This document shows positions 28,719 to 38,173 of a DNA stretch of 64,000 nucleotides, piece after piece. Positions within the stretch are counted from its first letter, which is position 1. Every line of letters begins with the position of its first letter. Origin of the DNA: an uncultured Granulosicoccus sp. (GTDB taxonomy: Bacteria > Pseudomonadota > Gammaproteobacteria > Granulosicoccales > Granulosicoccaceae); NCBI GenBank assembly GCA_947492525.1, contig CANLNQ010000010.1:124001-188000 (forward strand). The letters run 5' to 3'. The notes below the pieces were generated by a model, which was given only the letters and a program-made list of their open reading frames with translations, was not told the DNA's origin and made no database searches. Position numbers and translations under genes: made by a program.

Positions 28719-31016
28719 TCAATCGTAGGGATAGCCTGCCGGCCACTGCTCACGTGTCGGGCGATGATTCGGCGACACCTCACCGGGAATGTCTTCGGCC
28801 AGCGGGATACTCGATGATCCGGAGGTCGGCGCCTCCGTCATCTCGTCGCTGAAAAGGCCATCATTGAACAAGGTTGCCTTCTGGAAGACCCGAATGTAGT
28901 CGATCACGTACTTGCCGGGGAAAGGAGTCGTCTCATCCGGCGATCCGGCCCACCATCCCCCTACCGCGGTATTGGCCAGCAGGTACATCTGCTCCATCGG
29001 CACCTTGGGGTCGGTGATGCGGTGCACCTCGATGCCATCCACGAAATAGATGATCGAGCCCGGGGCCCACTCCACCGAAAAGGTATGAAAGTCTGTGGTG
29101 TAATCGATTCCCGGTGTCGGTTGCGATTGGGTGGAACGCAGCTTGCCCTGCTCATCGTGGTAGTGAAAGGTGTGATAGACCACATCCTGATTATCACCGA
29201 TGAACTCCATGATATCGATTTCCGGATCATCGCCCCCGTAATAGGCATTGAGCAGCCAGAACGCAGGCCAATAGCCACGCCCATGGGTCATCTTCGCCCG
29301 GATCTCGGCATAGCCGTAGGTGAACTTGAAGGCATCGTAGCTGGTAATGATGCCGGACAGATAGGGCTGACCGAGGCTCTTGCTGGCCAGTTCGGGTGGC
29401 GTCTTGATGGTGTTTATCGTCATATGACCATCAGCGAAGGTGAACGGGTTGAAGCCGAAGTCCGGATCGTTGGCGATATCAACGTAGTACTGCTCCTCAC
29501 TGTTGATGATCAAGTCTGTCCCCCAGAGAAATGCGGTATTCCATTTACTGGTGTCCAGACTGCTGCCGTTGAATTCATCCGCAAAGACCAGTTCGTAATC
29601 CTCGAGTAGCTCATCATTGGGCCTGGGCCTGTTCGGATCTGTCTTGCCCAGCGTACTCGCCGACACCGTCAGACCGGTGGCAATGTAGTAGTAGCGCACA
29701 TCGGCACCGTTCAAGCCATGATCGAATGCCTGGATCTCATAATAGTAGTCCTGATCATAGACATCGGTATCGTTGAACTCCGTCGTGAACACCGTGGTGT
29801 AATACTCGGCCTGCCGATAGACGTTATAGCCTCTGGCATCAGGGTCCCTCTGCCAACTGATGCGAATGGAGTCATCCAGCACTTCGCCCACAAAACCCTC
29901 GGTGGTGGGAGACAGGAATCGATTTGCGCTACCCGCCTGCTCACTGACACTCTTGCTGCTGCTCTGCTCGCTGACAGAATTCGCACCACCATCGGCGCTG
30001 ACCGTCAGCCCCTCGGCGATCTTGAAGAAGCGCGTTTCCCTGCCACTCTTGTCGAAGGCCGTGATCTCGTAGGAATGGTCTTTCGCGGCAAGGTCGGTAT
30101 CCTTGTATTCGGTGTCGAACACCGTCGCGTAGTACTGACCGTCCCGATACACATTGTAACCGGTGGCAGAGGCATCTTCTTTCCAGGAAATCACGTTCGC
30201 GCCGTCACGCCTCTGCCCCGTGAAGCCTGCCGTTACTACATGACTGGCACCAATTTCCGGCAAGGGTGAAGACGATAGAGACACATGCAGGTCTTCAGCT
30301 ATCGTGAAATAGCGTGTGGGTGTACGACTCTTGTCGAAAGCGATAATCTCGTAGACAGGGTTGCCGGAACCGATATCGGTATCGAGAAACTCGGTATCGA
30401 ACACCGTCGCGTAGTACTTGTCCTGCCGATAGACGTTGTAGCCGGTGGCGCTGCCATGTTCTCTCCAGCTGACCAGAATACCGTTATCAACCAGCTCGGC
30501 CACAAACCCCGACGTGGTCGTCGACGAAAAATGGCGAGTGCCTCCAGTCACCGGTGAGACAGAAACGACCAGGCCCTTGGCGATCGTGTAGAACCGTGTT
30601 TCTTCACCATTTTTCCTGAACGCGGTGATGTGATAGGAATAGTCGCGTGCGTGAATATCCTTATCGACAAAGCTGTTCGTGAACACCGTTGCATGGTATT
30701 CACCTTGCCGATAGACATTGTATCCAGTGGCATTGGCGTCCTTCTTCCAGCGGATCCTGATGTTGTCATCAATCACCTCACCCTGAAACCCTGCCGTTGC
30801 CTGGGTATCGGATGTGGACGCGTCGAGAAACAGATTGCCTGCAGAGGAGGATGCGCCAGCCGATTCAGGCATGGCTGCGCCAGCAGGCGGTGTGGTACCC
30901 GCATCATCGCTACAGGCGAGCAAGGATGACGCCAGTGCCACACAGGCAAAAAGGACTGACACGTGGCGTATCAACCTGTTCGGGCTTTTCGATATCGAAG
31001 TATTCATGGCTTTCAT
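28719..31016 (-). CDS. GH16 family glycoside hydrolase lipoprotein with four N-terminal repeat modules
   Basis: 765 residues from the ATG at 31016, chosen for its AGAG Shine-Dalgarno and because the lipobox (LLAC, Cys35) then follows a normal signal peptide. Residues about 76-452 hold four copies of an approximately 80-residue module, each with a GYNVYR core, a TVF-x-T-x-F/Y turn and a final IA-x-L-x-VS strand; they look like fibronectin-III-type folds. The catalytic domain (about 473-709) has the GH16 signature EIDIME, with nucleophile Glu599 and acid/base Glu604, in the beta-bulge form typical of laminarinases and agarases. It probably cuts a marine beta-glucan or galactan at the cell surface. 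A short Pro/Ser-rich tail follows. Confidence 0.9.
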   Translation of the reverse strand: MKAMNTSISKSPNRLIRHVSVLFACVALASSLLACSDDAGTTPPAGAAMPESAGASSSAGNLFLDASTSDTQATAGFQGEVIDDNIRIRWKKDANATGYNVYRQGEYHATVFTNSFVDKDIHARDYSYHITAFRKNGEETRFYTIAKGLVVSVSPVTGGTRHFSSTTTSGFVAELVDNGILVSWREHGSATGYNVYRQDKYYATVFDTEFLDTDIGSGNPVYEIIAFDKSRTPTRYFTIAEDLHVSLSSSPLPEIGASHVVTAGFTGQRRDGANVISWKEDASATGYNVYRDGQYYATVFDTEYKDTDLAAKDHSYEITAFDKSGRETRFFKIAEGLTVSADGGANSVSEQSSSKSVSEQAGSANRFLSPTTEGFVGEVLDDSIRISWQRDPDARGYNVYRQAEYYTTVFTTEFNDTDVYDQDYYYEIQAFDHGLNGADVRYYYIATGLTVSASTLGKTDPNRPRPNDELLEDYELVFADEFNGSSLDTSKWNTAFLWGTDLIINSEEQYYVDIANDPDFGFNPFTFADGHMTINTIKTPPELASKSLGQPYLSGIITSYDAFKFTYGYAEIRAKMTHGRGYWPAFWLLNAYYGGDDPEIDIMEFIGDNQDVVYHTFHYHDEQGKLRSTQSQPTPGIDYTTDFHTFSVEWAPGSIIYFVDGIEVHRITDPKVPMEQMYLLANTAVGGWWAGSPDETTPFPGKYVIDYIRVFQKATLFNDGLFSDEMTEAPTSGSSSIPLAEDIPGEVSPNHRPTREQWPAGYPYD

Positions 31017-31339
31017 TCGAATCTCTTCGAATTCGCTGGTTGATGAGCAGGAGTCGGTCACAGAGTCAGGAAAGCTGTGCGCACTCACTGCGACCGCCTT
31101 CCTTGAATCAACTAGCGGAAATACCAGACTGCGCTTTATTGCAGATACGGACTTTTCGGGATTGACACGCAGATTGATTGGCGATGATGAGGCATGCATC
31201 CAGCTTCAGATGAACAGAGACAACACCCTGTTACGCCTGCATGGCCTGTCGCCTGCCATGGGATACCGGGCAGGAAGTCTGCGGCAACACTCGTCCAGAT
31301 GGACTGGCAGCAGCACGCGGTTCGAGCCGACAATGCAGA
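31017..31339. other. 323-bp non-coding gap between the kinase and GH16 genes
   Basis: The frame of the GH16 gene stays open through part of this gap, but it lacks codon bias and a ribosome-binding site. I see no hairpin terminator, riboswitch or tandem repeat. It must hold the GH16 promoter unless that gene is read through from the kinase. Confidence 0.5.
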
Positions 31340-33580
31340 TCAGCGCGTCGCATCCCCTGGCGATTTCCCGGCATTCTCTGCCAGTACGCGAGCAAGATCG
31401 ACCAGGCGAAACGGCTTTTGCAGGAACACGATGCCGTCATCGAGACGACCGTTGTGCACTACCGAATTTTCAGTAAAGCCGGACATGAACACGACTCCGG
31501 CATCCGGATACAAGGTCAGCAGATACTGCGCTAGCGCACGACCATCCATGGCCCCCGGAATGATGATATCCGACAGGATGACATCCACGTGATCAACCGT
31601 GCTGGCAAGCGCCATGGCAGAGACATCATCGCGGGCACTGTGAACGATGCAGCCCAGCGAGCTTATCTGTTCGGCGAAAATGCTCAGCAGTCCCTCGTTG
31701 TCTTCAATCAGGAATACATGCAGCCCCTGCAAGGCGGCGTCGGGTTCAGCCAGCAGCGGTGTGCTCGTTGCGCTTTCCTCGGACAGGTCTCTGGGCAGGT
31801 ACAGCTTGACGGTGGTGCCGTGACCAGGTTCCGAATAGATCTTCAGATGCCCGCCGGATTGCTTCGCAAAACCGAAGGCCATGGACAGACCCAGCCCCGT
31901 GCCCTTGCCGATTGGCTTGCTGGTGAAGAACGGTTCGATGGCCTGCTCGATCCGTTCCGGGCTCATGCCTGTGCCGGAGTCAGTGACCGCTATGCACACG
32001 TAGTTGCCAGGGCGAACTTCCGCATGCGCCAGTGCATAGTCGTGATCCAGCCGCGCATTGCTGACCTCCACGGTCAGTGTTCCACCCTGCTCCATGGCGT
32101 CCCGGGCGTTGACCACCAGGTTCATGATGACCGCTTCCAGTTGCACCGGATCCACGCGGGTTCGCCACAGTCCACCATCGCCGATGATCTCCAGATGAAC
32201 ACCTTCGCCAACCGAGGTCTGCAGCAACATCGCCGAGCTTCTGATCGCCTTTGCCACATCGATCACTTGTGGCGCCAGTGGCTGTTTCCGGGCAAACGAG
32301 AGCAATTGCTGAGTCAGCTTGCCACCCTGCGATACGGCTCGCAGAGTGGCTTCAATGTACTGTTGCAGGGAGGCGTCCCGGTTCTTCTCCTGCAGCACCT
32401 CGGCATTTCCCGACATGACGGCCAGAATGTTGTTGAAATCATGTGCGACACCGCCGGTCAGTTTGCCGATCGCCTCGTTCTTCTGTGACTGCAGCAACTG
32501 CTCCTGCTTGAGTATGTCTTCAGTCACATCCTGCGCCACAGCGTCCACGGCCAGCAGCTGCTCATTGTCGTCCAGACTCACCTCGAAGCTGTGCCGAACG
32601 TGCCGGAAACTGCCATCCGGATGATTGATGCGATACGTCTGCGAATCGCGGTGAGTCTTCAGAATCTTTCGTCTCGACTGCAGTGCGCGGGCAGCATCTT
32701 CCTCGCTGAGCATCGTTGCGATGATATCGCGACCGACGTCCAGAGACCGCATCTGCCGAATGCTCTTGCTATAGAAGCCTGCGTACGTCGCATCGCAGTC
32801 GAGTATGCGATTCATTGCCGCATCGAACCGGCAGTAGCCCAGCCCGGCCAGCCTGGCTGACTGGGCCAGACGCTTCTCGCCCTGATGCATGCCATCTTGC
32901 GTCAGTAGCCATTGATCACGCAGGCCATGAATCGCACTGACAAGCTCATCGACTTCATCCTCCCCCTTGACATCGGCTCGTTGCAGCTCGATGTGCAACC
33001 GCTCCGGATCGGCAGGCAGGTCTCGCAATGCCTGGGCCATGCTCGATACCGGCACCAGAACATGGCGGCGGAACAGACGCAGAATCAGCAGACAGACAAT
33101 CATCGCTGTTACCAGATAGACGATGACCAATGAAGTCACACGATCTCCTGTCAATGCCCACACTCTGGCAGTGGATGGGACAAGATGCAGGGAACCCAGG
33201 GGTTGCATCACCCCGTTGTCGCGGGTGTAGCTCAGAGGGATGACGATGTCGGACAAGGGACCGCCGGGACCGGATTGGCCTGCCTCCAGCTTCTTCCCGG
33301 TAACGTCCATGACAGCCGCATAGCGGATGTGCCCCAGTGCAACCAGCCCACCCAACTGGTACTCGAGTGACTGCGTATCGAACTGCCACAACAGGTTCTC
33401 GATGATGGCCTGGTGTTCGCTGCCGGTATGCAGGGTGCTTCTTTCCAGGTGACGAAGCGACAAGTGGTAGGCGATGGCGACCGTGAGCGCACAGGCGATG
33501 CAAAGCGTGCCCAGCAACGGCAGTATCAATGACCGTAGCATGTGCCTTTCAAGTCTCGACATCCCTGTCAGCGTCTTCAC
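31340..33580 (-). CDS. Hybrid sensor histidine kinase with C-terminal receiver
   Basis: 746 residues, GTG start with GGAG nine bases upstream. Order of parts: transmembrane helix at about 16-38; a periplasmic loop of about 110 residues; second helix at about 148-170; HAMP-like linker; a PAS domain at about 240-355; a dimerisation domain with phospho-acceptor His380 (VAHDFNNIL); an ATPase domain with N-box NLVVNARDAM (487-496), DSGTGMS and GKGTGLGLS; and a receiver with an acidic EDN pocket and phospho-acceptor Asp671. No response regulator with a DNA-binding domain is adjacent, so the receiver probably passes phosphate elsewhere. It abuts the binding-protein gene with no gap, which suggests the two form one sensing unit. 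Confidence 0.93.
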   Translation of the reverse strand: MKTLTGMSRLERHMLRSLILPLLGTLCIACALTVAIAYHLSLRHLERSTLHTGSEHQAIIENLLWQFDTQSLEYQLGGLVALGHIRYAAVMDVTGKKLEAGQSGPGGPLSDIVIPLSYTRDNGVMQPLGSLHLVPSTARVWALTGDRVTSLVIVYLVTAMIVCLLILRLFRRHVLVPVSSMAQALRDLPADPERLHIELQRADVKGEDEVDELVSAIHGLRDQWLLTQDGMHQGEKRLAQSARLAGLGYCRFDAAMNRILDCDATYAGFYSKSIRQMRSLDVGRDIIATMLSEEDAARALQSRRKILKTHRDSQTYRINHPDGSFRHVRHSFEVSLDDNEQLLAVDAVAQDVTEDILKQEQLLQSQKNEAIGKLTGGVAHDFNNILAVMSGNAEVLQEKNRDASLQQYIEATLRAVSQGGKLTQQLLSFARKQPLAPQVIDVAKAIRSSAMLLQTSVGEGVHLEIIGDGGLWRTRVDPVQLEAVIMNLVVNARDAMEQGGTLTVEVSNARLDHDYALAHAEVRPGNYVCIAVTDSGTGMSPERIEQAIEPFFTSKPIGKGTGLGLSMAFGFAKQSGGHLKIYSEPGHGTTVKLYLPRDLSEESATSTPLLAEPDAALQGLHVFLIEDNEGLLSIFAEQISSLGCIVHSARDDVSAMALASTVDHVDVILSDIIIPGAMDGRALAQYLLTLYPDAGVVFMSGFTENSVVHNGRLDDGIVFLQKPFRLVDLARVLAENAGKSPGDATR

Positions 33581-34402
33581 CTAGCGATTCTCCGTGAAGG
33601 GGGCTGCCATGATGGCCTCGTAGCTGCCATCGAACTTCATGGCACCGAGCGCTTCGCGCAGCCGGAAAAGCTTGTCCAGATGCCTGGTATGCAGAAAGAG
33701 ATACTGCGTCTGCTCCAGTCTGAACTCGGTTTTCCTCAATGAATCCAGGTGACGGACACGTGCCATCTCTCGGGCAGGGGCAAGCGGCAGAATGGCGATA
33801 TCGATGCGACCGGCGATCAGCATGTCCATCAGGCCATTCGCATCGCGAAGCGCGATGACCTTGTCAGCACCGTCGAGCAGGCGTTCGACGGACTGCCAGC
33901 CGCGCACATAGCCAACCCGATAGGCTGCGAAATCGGCAGCGTGCCTGATGCTGATCTCGGGATCGATATGGAAGCCGTGAAGGTAGGTGCGCGATACCGG
34001 TTCCTGAACCTTGTGAAGATGGGGGTAGCGCGAAGCGTCGATCTCGGTTCGGGCTGCATCGCCATCGTAGATGCCGGCGTTGGCGTTCTCCAGGCCTCTG
34101 GCTGCCGGCACAGCCAGCAATCGAACACGCAAACCCGCCCGGGAAAACCATTCGGCATACAGCTTGTCGAGATAGCCGCGGCTGTCGGCAGTCGTGACCG
34201 GCGGCAAGGTGCTGTTGGATAGCACCAGAGTCTCGAGACGATCATGGGCGAGCGCGTGCGCAGACATCATCACACTCAGGCTCATGAAGAGCAGCACAAG
34301 AACAACCGTGCCTCGTTCAGCCCGAAGCACCTTCTCCGAACTGCCAACCCATTGTATTGCCAAGCTTTGCCGTCCGATGCGCGAATACTCCCTTACAGGC
34401 AT
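33581..34402 (-). CDS. Periplasmic substrate-binding protein, bacterial SBP family 3-like
   Basis: About 273 residues. After a hydrophobic export segment (TVVLVLLFMSLSVMMSAHALA) the mature part looks like a small family 3 solute-binding protein: LYAEWFSRAGLRVRLLAVPAARGLENANAGIYDGDAART, cut here only by length, then YRVGYVRGWQSVERLL and MLIAGRIDIAILP. Start uncertain: ATG at 34402, GTG at 34420, or an internal GTG near residue 32. It lies 40-60 bp after the ABC permease gene and ends at the base before the kinase start. Such solitary binding proteins often feed a sensor kinase rather than a transporter. Confidence 0.75.
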   Translation of the reverse strand: MPVREYSRIGRQSLAIQWVGSSEKVLRAERGTVVLVLLFMSLSVMMSAHALAHDRLETLVLSNSTLPPVTTADSRGYLDKLYAEWFSRAGLRVRLLAVPAARGLENANAGIYDGDAARTEIDASRYPHLHKVQEPVSRTYLHGFHIDPEISIRHAADFAAYRVGYVRGWQSVERLLDGADKVIALRDANGLMDMLIAGRIDIAILPLAPAREMARVRHLDSLRKTEFRLEQTQYLFLHTRHLDKLFRLREALGAMKFDGSYEAIMAAPFTENR

Positions 34403-34460
34403 ACGCGTGCATCGTAACACGTACTATTGTTCAGGCAACAGCAGCCTTGTCGAGCGGGTT

Positions 34461-35345
34461 TCAACGAGCGTCGGGTTGGGATTCCAGTCGCCTGAACAGC
34501 ATCGACAAGGCGAAGCAGATGAGAAAATAGAACAGTGCCGTAGTAATCCAGGCCTCGAAGATGGCGCGCGTGGAGGCGACCAGTTCAACGGTCTTGAACG
34601 TCAGTTCCTGTACCGATATCAGGGAAATGATGGAACTGTCCTTGATCAGGGAGATGAACTGATTGGCCATTGGCGGCACGACGCGCTTGAAGGCCTGTGG
34701 CAACACGATGAAGCGCATCTGTTGCCAGCGCGACATGCCAATGGATTGCGCAGCTTCGTGCTGCCCCTGACCGATCGACTGGATACCCGCTCGCACGATC
34801 TCGCCCACGAAAGCACTTTCGAACAGAGCCAGGACGATCACTCCGGAAATCAGGGAGGGAAACCGACGCATATCGCCGAACAGGAATTCCCAGACGGCCT
34901 TGTCTTCCGAGCGAGCGATACCGCGTGCCCAGGATTCTATGTTGAACGCAACGACCAGTTGTTCCGAGAGAAAGAAATAGAAGATGAAGATGACAACGAC
35001 TGGCGGAATGTTGCGCAGGAACTCCAGATAGGTGCGCGCCAGCATGCGAATGGCCAGGTTCGAGGCGCAGCGGGCAACCCCCAGGATGGTACCGAGCAGC
35101 AAGGCCAGAACACTGGCATACAGACTGACCCTGATGGTCGTGATGACGCCTTGCAGCAGCACGTTCGCAACCCAGCTCTGCGTGTCCTCATTCCAGCGCA
35201 GGATATAGTTGGGAATGATCTCCCAGCGCCAGCGGTAGTTCAAGGCGCCCTCGATGCGATACCAGACCACGGCGGCAAAGACCATCAGAACGAGGATGAT
35301 CAGTACGTCCAGCCAGTGAAGGCGCTTGAACATGCGGGAAATCAT
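34461..35345 (-). CDS. Polar amino acid-type ABC transporter permease (second subunit)
   Basis: 294 residues with five or more hydrophobic helices. The His/Glu/Gln permease signatures are present: LGTILGVARCASN, RTYLEFLRNIPPVVVIFIFYF, and the ATPase-contact loop EAAQSIGMSRWQQMRFIVLPQAFKRVVPP. It pairs with the permease at 36321 to form the channel. Last member of the transporter operon, 60 bp after the binding-protein gene. Confidence 0.92.
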   Translation of the reverse strand: MISRMFKRLHWLDVLIILVLMVFAAVVWYRIEGALNYRWRWEIIPNYILRWNEDTQSWVANVLLQGVITTIRVSLYASVLALLLGTILGVARCASNLAIRMLARTYLEFLRNIPPVVVIFIFYFFLSEQLVVAFNIESWARGIARSEDKAVWEFLFGDMRRFPSLISGVIVLALFESAFVGEIVRAGIQSIGQGQHEAAQSIGMSRWQQMRFIVLPQAFKRVVPPMANQFISLIKDSSIISLISVQELTFKTVELVASTRAIFEAWITTALFYFLICFALSMLFRRLESQPDAR

Positions 35346-35405
35346 GCTGTTTTCAGCCGGCAGACGACGAAGCCATCCGGCTTCGTCGAGGGTGCTGGAT
35401 GACGT

Positions 35406-36269
35406 CTAGTTTTCGCTGACCTGATCGGACCAGTCATCGGACTTGAACCAGTAGTCGTGACGTTGTTTCAACCAGCCGTTGCGGGTCTTGAAATTGATCC
35501 AGTTGTTGAAATAGTTCAACGCATCCGGATCGCCCTTGCGAAGACCGAAGGCTTCACCGGTGGCGGAAAACGTCTGATCGAAAGGCACGGACAGTACATC
35601 CGGGTAGCGACGCGCCTCTGTCGATGGAGAAGGTTCAGATGCCATGGTGGCATGGGCCTTGCCATTGAGCACTTCCTGCGTGGCCGCGCCGTCTTCATCG
35701 AACAACAGCAGCTCGGCCTTGGGGAACAACTCGGCGATCAGCGCTGCCGGTGTTGCACCACGGCGGGCCGCGAAAGTGATGTCCTCGCTGTTGTAGTCTT
35801 CCAGCGCCATGCCATCAGTCATCTTGTTGTTGACCAGCATTGTCAGCCCCGAGTAGGCATACGGATCGGTGAAGTTGATGGTCAGATTGCGTTCCGGGGT
35901 TGTTGTCATGCCACTGATGATGACATCGAACTTGCCGGAGACCAGAGCCGGGATGATGCCATCCCATGAGGTGGGTACGAACTCGGCTTCCACCCCCATG
36001 TCCTCGGCCAATTGCCGACCGACATCGAGCTCGAAGCCGATCAACTCACCGTTCTTGTCCCGCATCGACCAGGGTGTGAAGATGGACAGGCCGATCTTGA
36101 TGGCACCGCGTTCCTTGATCGCCTCGATGACGCTGTCACTGGACAGTGCCTGTCGCGCCTGCTGTGCCATGGCTGCAGTACTGAAGAGGGCAGCTGCCAG
36201 CAGTACTGCCACACTTCTGGCAAGACCTTTCGTGATACTCGACATTCTGTTTTTCATGTTCCTGATCAT
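35406..36269 (-). CDS. Polar amino acid-type ABC transporter substrate-binding protein
   Basis: 287 residues. The signal peptide (RSVAVLLAAALFSTAAMA) is followed by a family 3 solute-binding domain: IKIGLSIFTPWSMRDKNGELIGFELDVGRQLAEDMGVEAEFVPT in two stretches, then DVIISGMTTTPERNLTINFTDPYA. The Arg of TPER and the Asp of the later DE-x-DG region are the usual contacts for an alpha-amino-acid head group, so the ligand is probably amino-acid-like. GGGAG stands just before the first ATG; a second ATG at 36257 is also possible. Encoded between the two permeases. Confidence 0.92.
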   Translation of the reverse strand: MIRNMKNRMSSITKGLARSVAVLLAAALFSTAAMAQQARQALSSDSVIEAIKERGAIKIGLSIFTPWSMRDKNGELIGFELDVGRQLAEDMGVEAEFVPTSWDGIIPALVSGKFDVIISGMTTTPERNLTINFTDPYAYSGLTMLVNNKMTDGMALEDYNSEDITFAARRGATPAALIAELFPKAELLLFDEDGAATQEVLNGKAHATMASEPSPSTEARRYPDVLSVPFDQTFSATGEAFGLRKGDPDALNYFNNWINFKTRNGWLKQRHDYWFKSDDWSDQVSEN

Positions 36270-36320
36270 TCTCCCGGGTGAGATGGTAAATCCTGACAGC
36301 GAATCTGCCAGGGGCGCAAA

Positions 36321-37151
36321 CTATTTGAGCGCATAGTGCCGCTCCACCAACGATACGCCAAAGGACAGCGTGAGGGTCACAAGCAGGTAGACGGCCGCGA
36401 TCGTGAACCAGACTTCAAAACTCATGTAGGTATCCGAGATGATATTGCGTCCCATGGTGGTCAGTTCGGCCACGGCAATCACGCTGACAATGGCCGAGCT
36501 CTTTACCATGTTGACCATCTCGCCGGTCATCGGCGGCAACATGAAACGCACCGATTGCGGCAGAACGATATAGCGATAGGCCTGCGCCTTCGACATGCCG
36601 ATGGAAGAAGCGCCTTCCCATTGGCCGGGTGCCACGGAATTGATGGCTGCGCGAAAGATCTCTGAAATCAGCGCAGCATGGTAGACACCCAGACACAGGA
36701 TGCTGGCGGTGTAGCGATCCAGGTCGAAGATGGGGCCCAGCACGTAATAGAACAGGTACAGCAGCACCAGGAGCGGCGTGTTGCGCACCACTTCCAGAAA
36801 CACACGCGCAACCGCCGTACCGACCAGCAGACCGGAGAGCCTCAGCAGAGCCACGATCAGCCCGAGAGCCAGTGCCAGTACGAAGGCCAACAGCGACAGC
36901 TGAAGCGTCTTCACCAGGCCCAGGGCAATCTCTCCCCATTGAAAGCCCTCATCGGTCATCGTCCAGAGGTACTGTGGCATGCGATACCACTGCCAGTTGT
37001 AGCCCATCGCTTTCGAACCGTCATAAGCGGTGTAGGCGATGAACCCGATGACCAGCAGATAGATGGTGATGGAGACGGGAACGGAGGCGAGAATGCGGCC
37101 CGGCAGTGGCGGCTTCGGAATCACATAGTCTGTCGAGTGAGACCGCGCCAC
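36321..37151 (-). CDS. Polar amino acid-type ABC transporter permease (first subunit)
   Basis: 276 residues from a GTG at 37151, two bases after the stop of the ATPase gene, with GGAAC as a ribosome-binding site. A longer reading to 37253 lies within the ATPase gene and was rejected. Helices are clear (ILASVPVSITIYLLVIGFIAYTAY near the N-terminus). RVFLEVVRNTPLLVLLYLFYY and WEGASSIGMSKAQAYRYIVLPQSVRFMLPP are the permease signature and ATPase-contact loop. Confidence 0.92.
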   Translation of the reverse strand: MARSHSTDYVIPKPPLPGRILASVPVSITIYLLVIGFIAYTAYDGSKAMGYNWQWYRMPQYLWTMTDEGFQWGEIALGLVKTLQLSLLAFVLALALGLIVALLRLSGLLVGTAVARVFLEVVRNTPLLVLLYLFYYVLGPIFDLDRYTASILCLGVYHAALISEIFRAAINSVAPGQWEGASSIGMSKAQAYRYIVLPQSVRFMLPPMTGEMVNMVKSSAIVSVIAVAELTTMGRNIISDTYMSFEVWFTIAAVYLLVTLTLSFGVSLVERHYALK

Positions 37152-37152
37152 G

Positions 37153-37899
37153 TCAGTGTTCCAGTATCTGTTCCAGAAAGGCCTTGCAGCGCTCGCTCTC
37201 TGGCTGAGTGAAGAATTTCTCGGGCGGTGCGGTTTCGATGATCTGGCCGCCATCCATGAAGATCATGGTATCGGCCACCTTGCGCGCAAAACCCATCTCA
37301 TGGGTGACGCAGACCATGGTCATGCCGGTATCCGCCAGCCCGACCATGACATCCAGCACTTCGTTGATCATTTCCGGATCGAGCGCCGAGGTGGGTTCAT
37401 CGAAGAGCATGATGCGCGACTCCATGCACAATGATCGTGCAATGGCGACACGCTGCTGCTGTCCACCCGACAGCTGACTCGGGTATTTATCAGCCTGTTC
37501 GGGTATGTGGACGCGCTCCAGATAGCGGTGTGCATTGGCTTCTGCCTCCGCTTTAGGCACCTTTCGCACCCGGATGGGGCCGATGGTGAGATTCTCGAGC
37601 ACCGTCAGATGGGGAAACAGATTGAACTGCTGAAACACCATGCCCACTTCCTGGCGCAAACGGCGAATCTCTTTCGAGCCTTCGAACACTTCAATGCCAT
37701 CGACAATCAGCTTGCCGGCACTGTGGTGTTCCAGTGCATTGAAACAACGGATCAGCGTCGATTTGCCGGAACCCGATGGACCGCAGATCACCACACGCTC
37801 TCCGCTGTGCACGGACATGTTGATGTTGTCGAGTGCCTGGAAGGATCCGTAGTACTTGTCCAGGGCTTCAGCCTGGATGATGGGATTGCCGCCTGTCAT
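37153..37899 (-). CDS. Polar amino acid-type ABC transporter ATP-binding subunit (GlnQ-like)
   Basis: 248 residues. Walker [10 protein letters not shown] at 40-48, the Q-loop in [19 protein letters not shown], signature LSGGQQQR, Walker [15 protein letters not shown] and the switch His in VTHEMGFA are all intact. First gene of the importer operon; its promoter lies in the 275-bp gap shared with the divergent oxygenase gene. Confidence 0.95.
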   Translation of the reverse strand: MTGGNPIIQAEALDKYYGSFQALDNINMSVHSGERVVICGPSGSGKSTLIRCFNALEHHSAGKLIVDGIEVFEGSKEIRRLRQEVGMVFQQFNLFPHLTVLENLTIGPIRVRKVPKAEAEANAHRYLERVHIPEQADKYPSQLSGGQQQRVAIARSLCMESRIMLFDEPTSALDPEMINEVLDVMVGLADTGMTMVCVTHEMGFARKVADTMIFMDGGQIIETAPPEKFFTQPESERCKAFLEQILEH

Positions 37900-38110
37900 G
37901 AACTCGTTTCAGCACACTGGTTGATAGGCCATGTACCACAGCAATAGCCATCTGGATTTATCCGCCGGGCTCGTGTCCGCACTGCGTACGCACTGCGTCC
38001 GCACTGATGAACGCTGATCCACGGTCGGTACAGAAATCGTTCTGATCGATGTTATCAGTTTATGCGCAAGCCGCGATCAAAGGGATCACAGGCATTTGAT
38101 CGCCAAGCGT

Positions 38111-38146
38111 ATTGATCTTCAGTCAATAAATTGCTTATAGTGCAAT
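38111..38146 (+). promoter_or_regulatory. Promoter covered by two matched palindromes, upstream of the oxygenase gene
   Basis: ATTGA-N7-TCAAT at 38111-38127 and ATTGC-N7-GCAAT at 38130-38146 share spacing and arm pattern, with centres 19 bp apart. Between and within them lie a -35-like TTGATC (38112-38117) and a -10-like TATAGT (38136-38141) separated by 18 bp; the ATG follows at 38174. A dimeric repressor such as the XRE-cupin protein encoded by the second gene would block this promoter if bound here. Symmetry is seen; the binding protein is inferred. Confidence 0.55.
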
Positions 38147-38173
38147 GATCAATTCGAGAATCGGAGCACGACG

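Noticed and set aside
31017-31339. Possible riboswitch in the GH16 leader.
   Set aside because: I compared it by eye with the c-di-GMP and purine types and found no conserved core.
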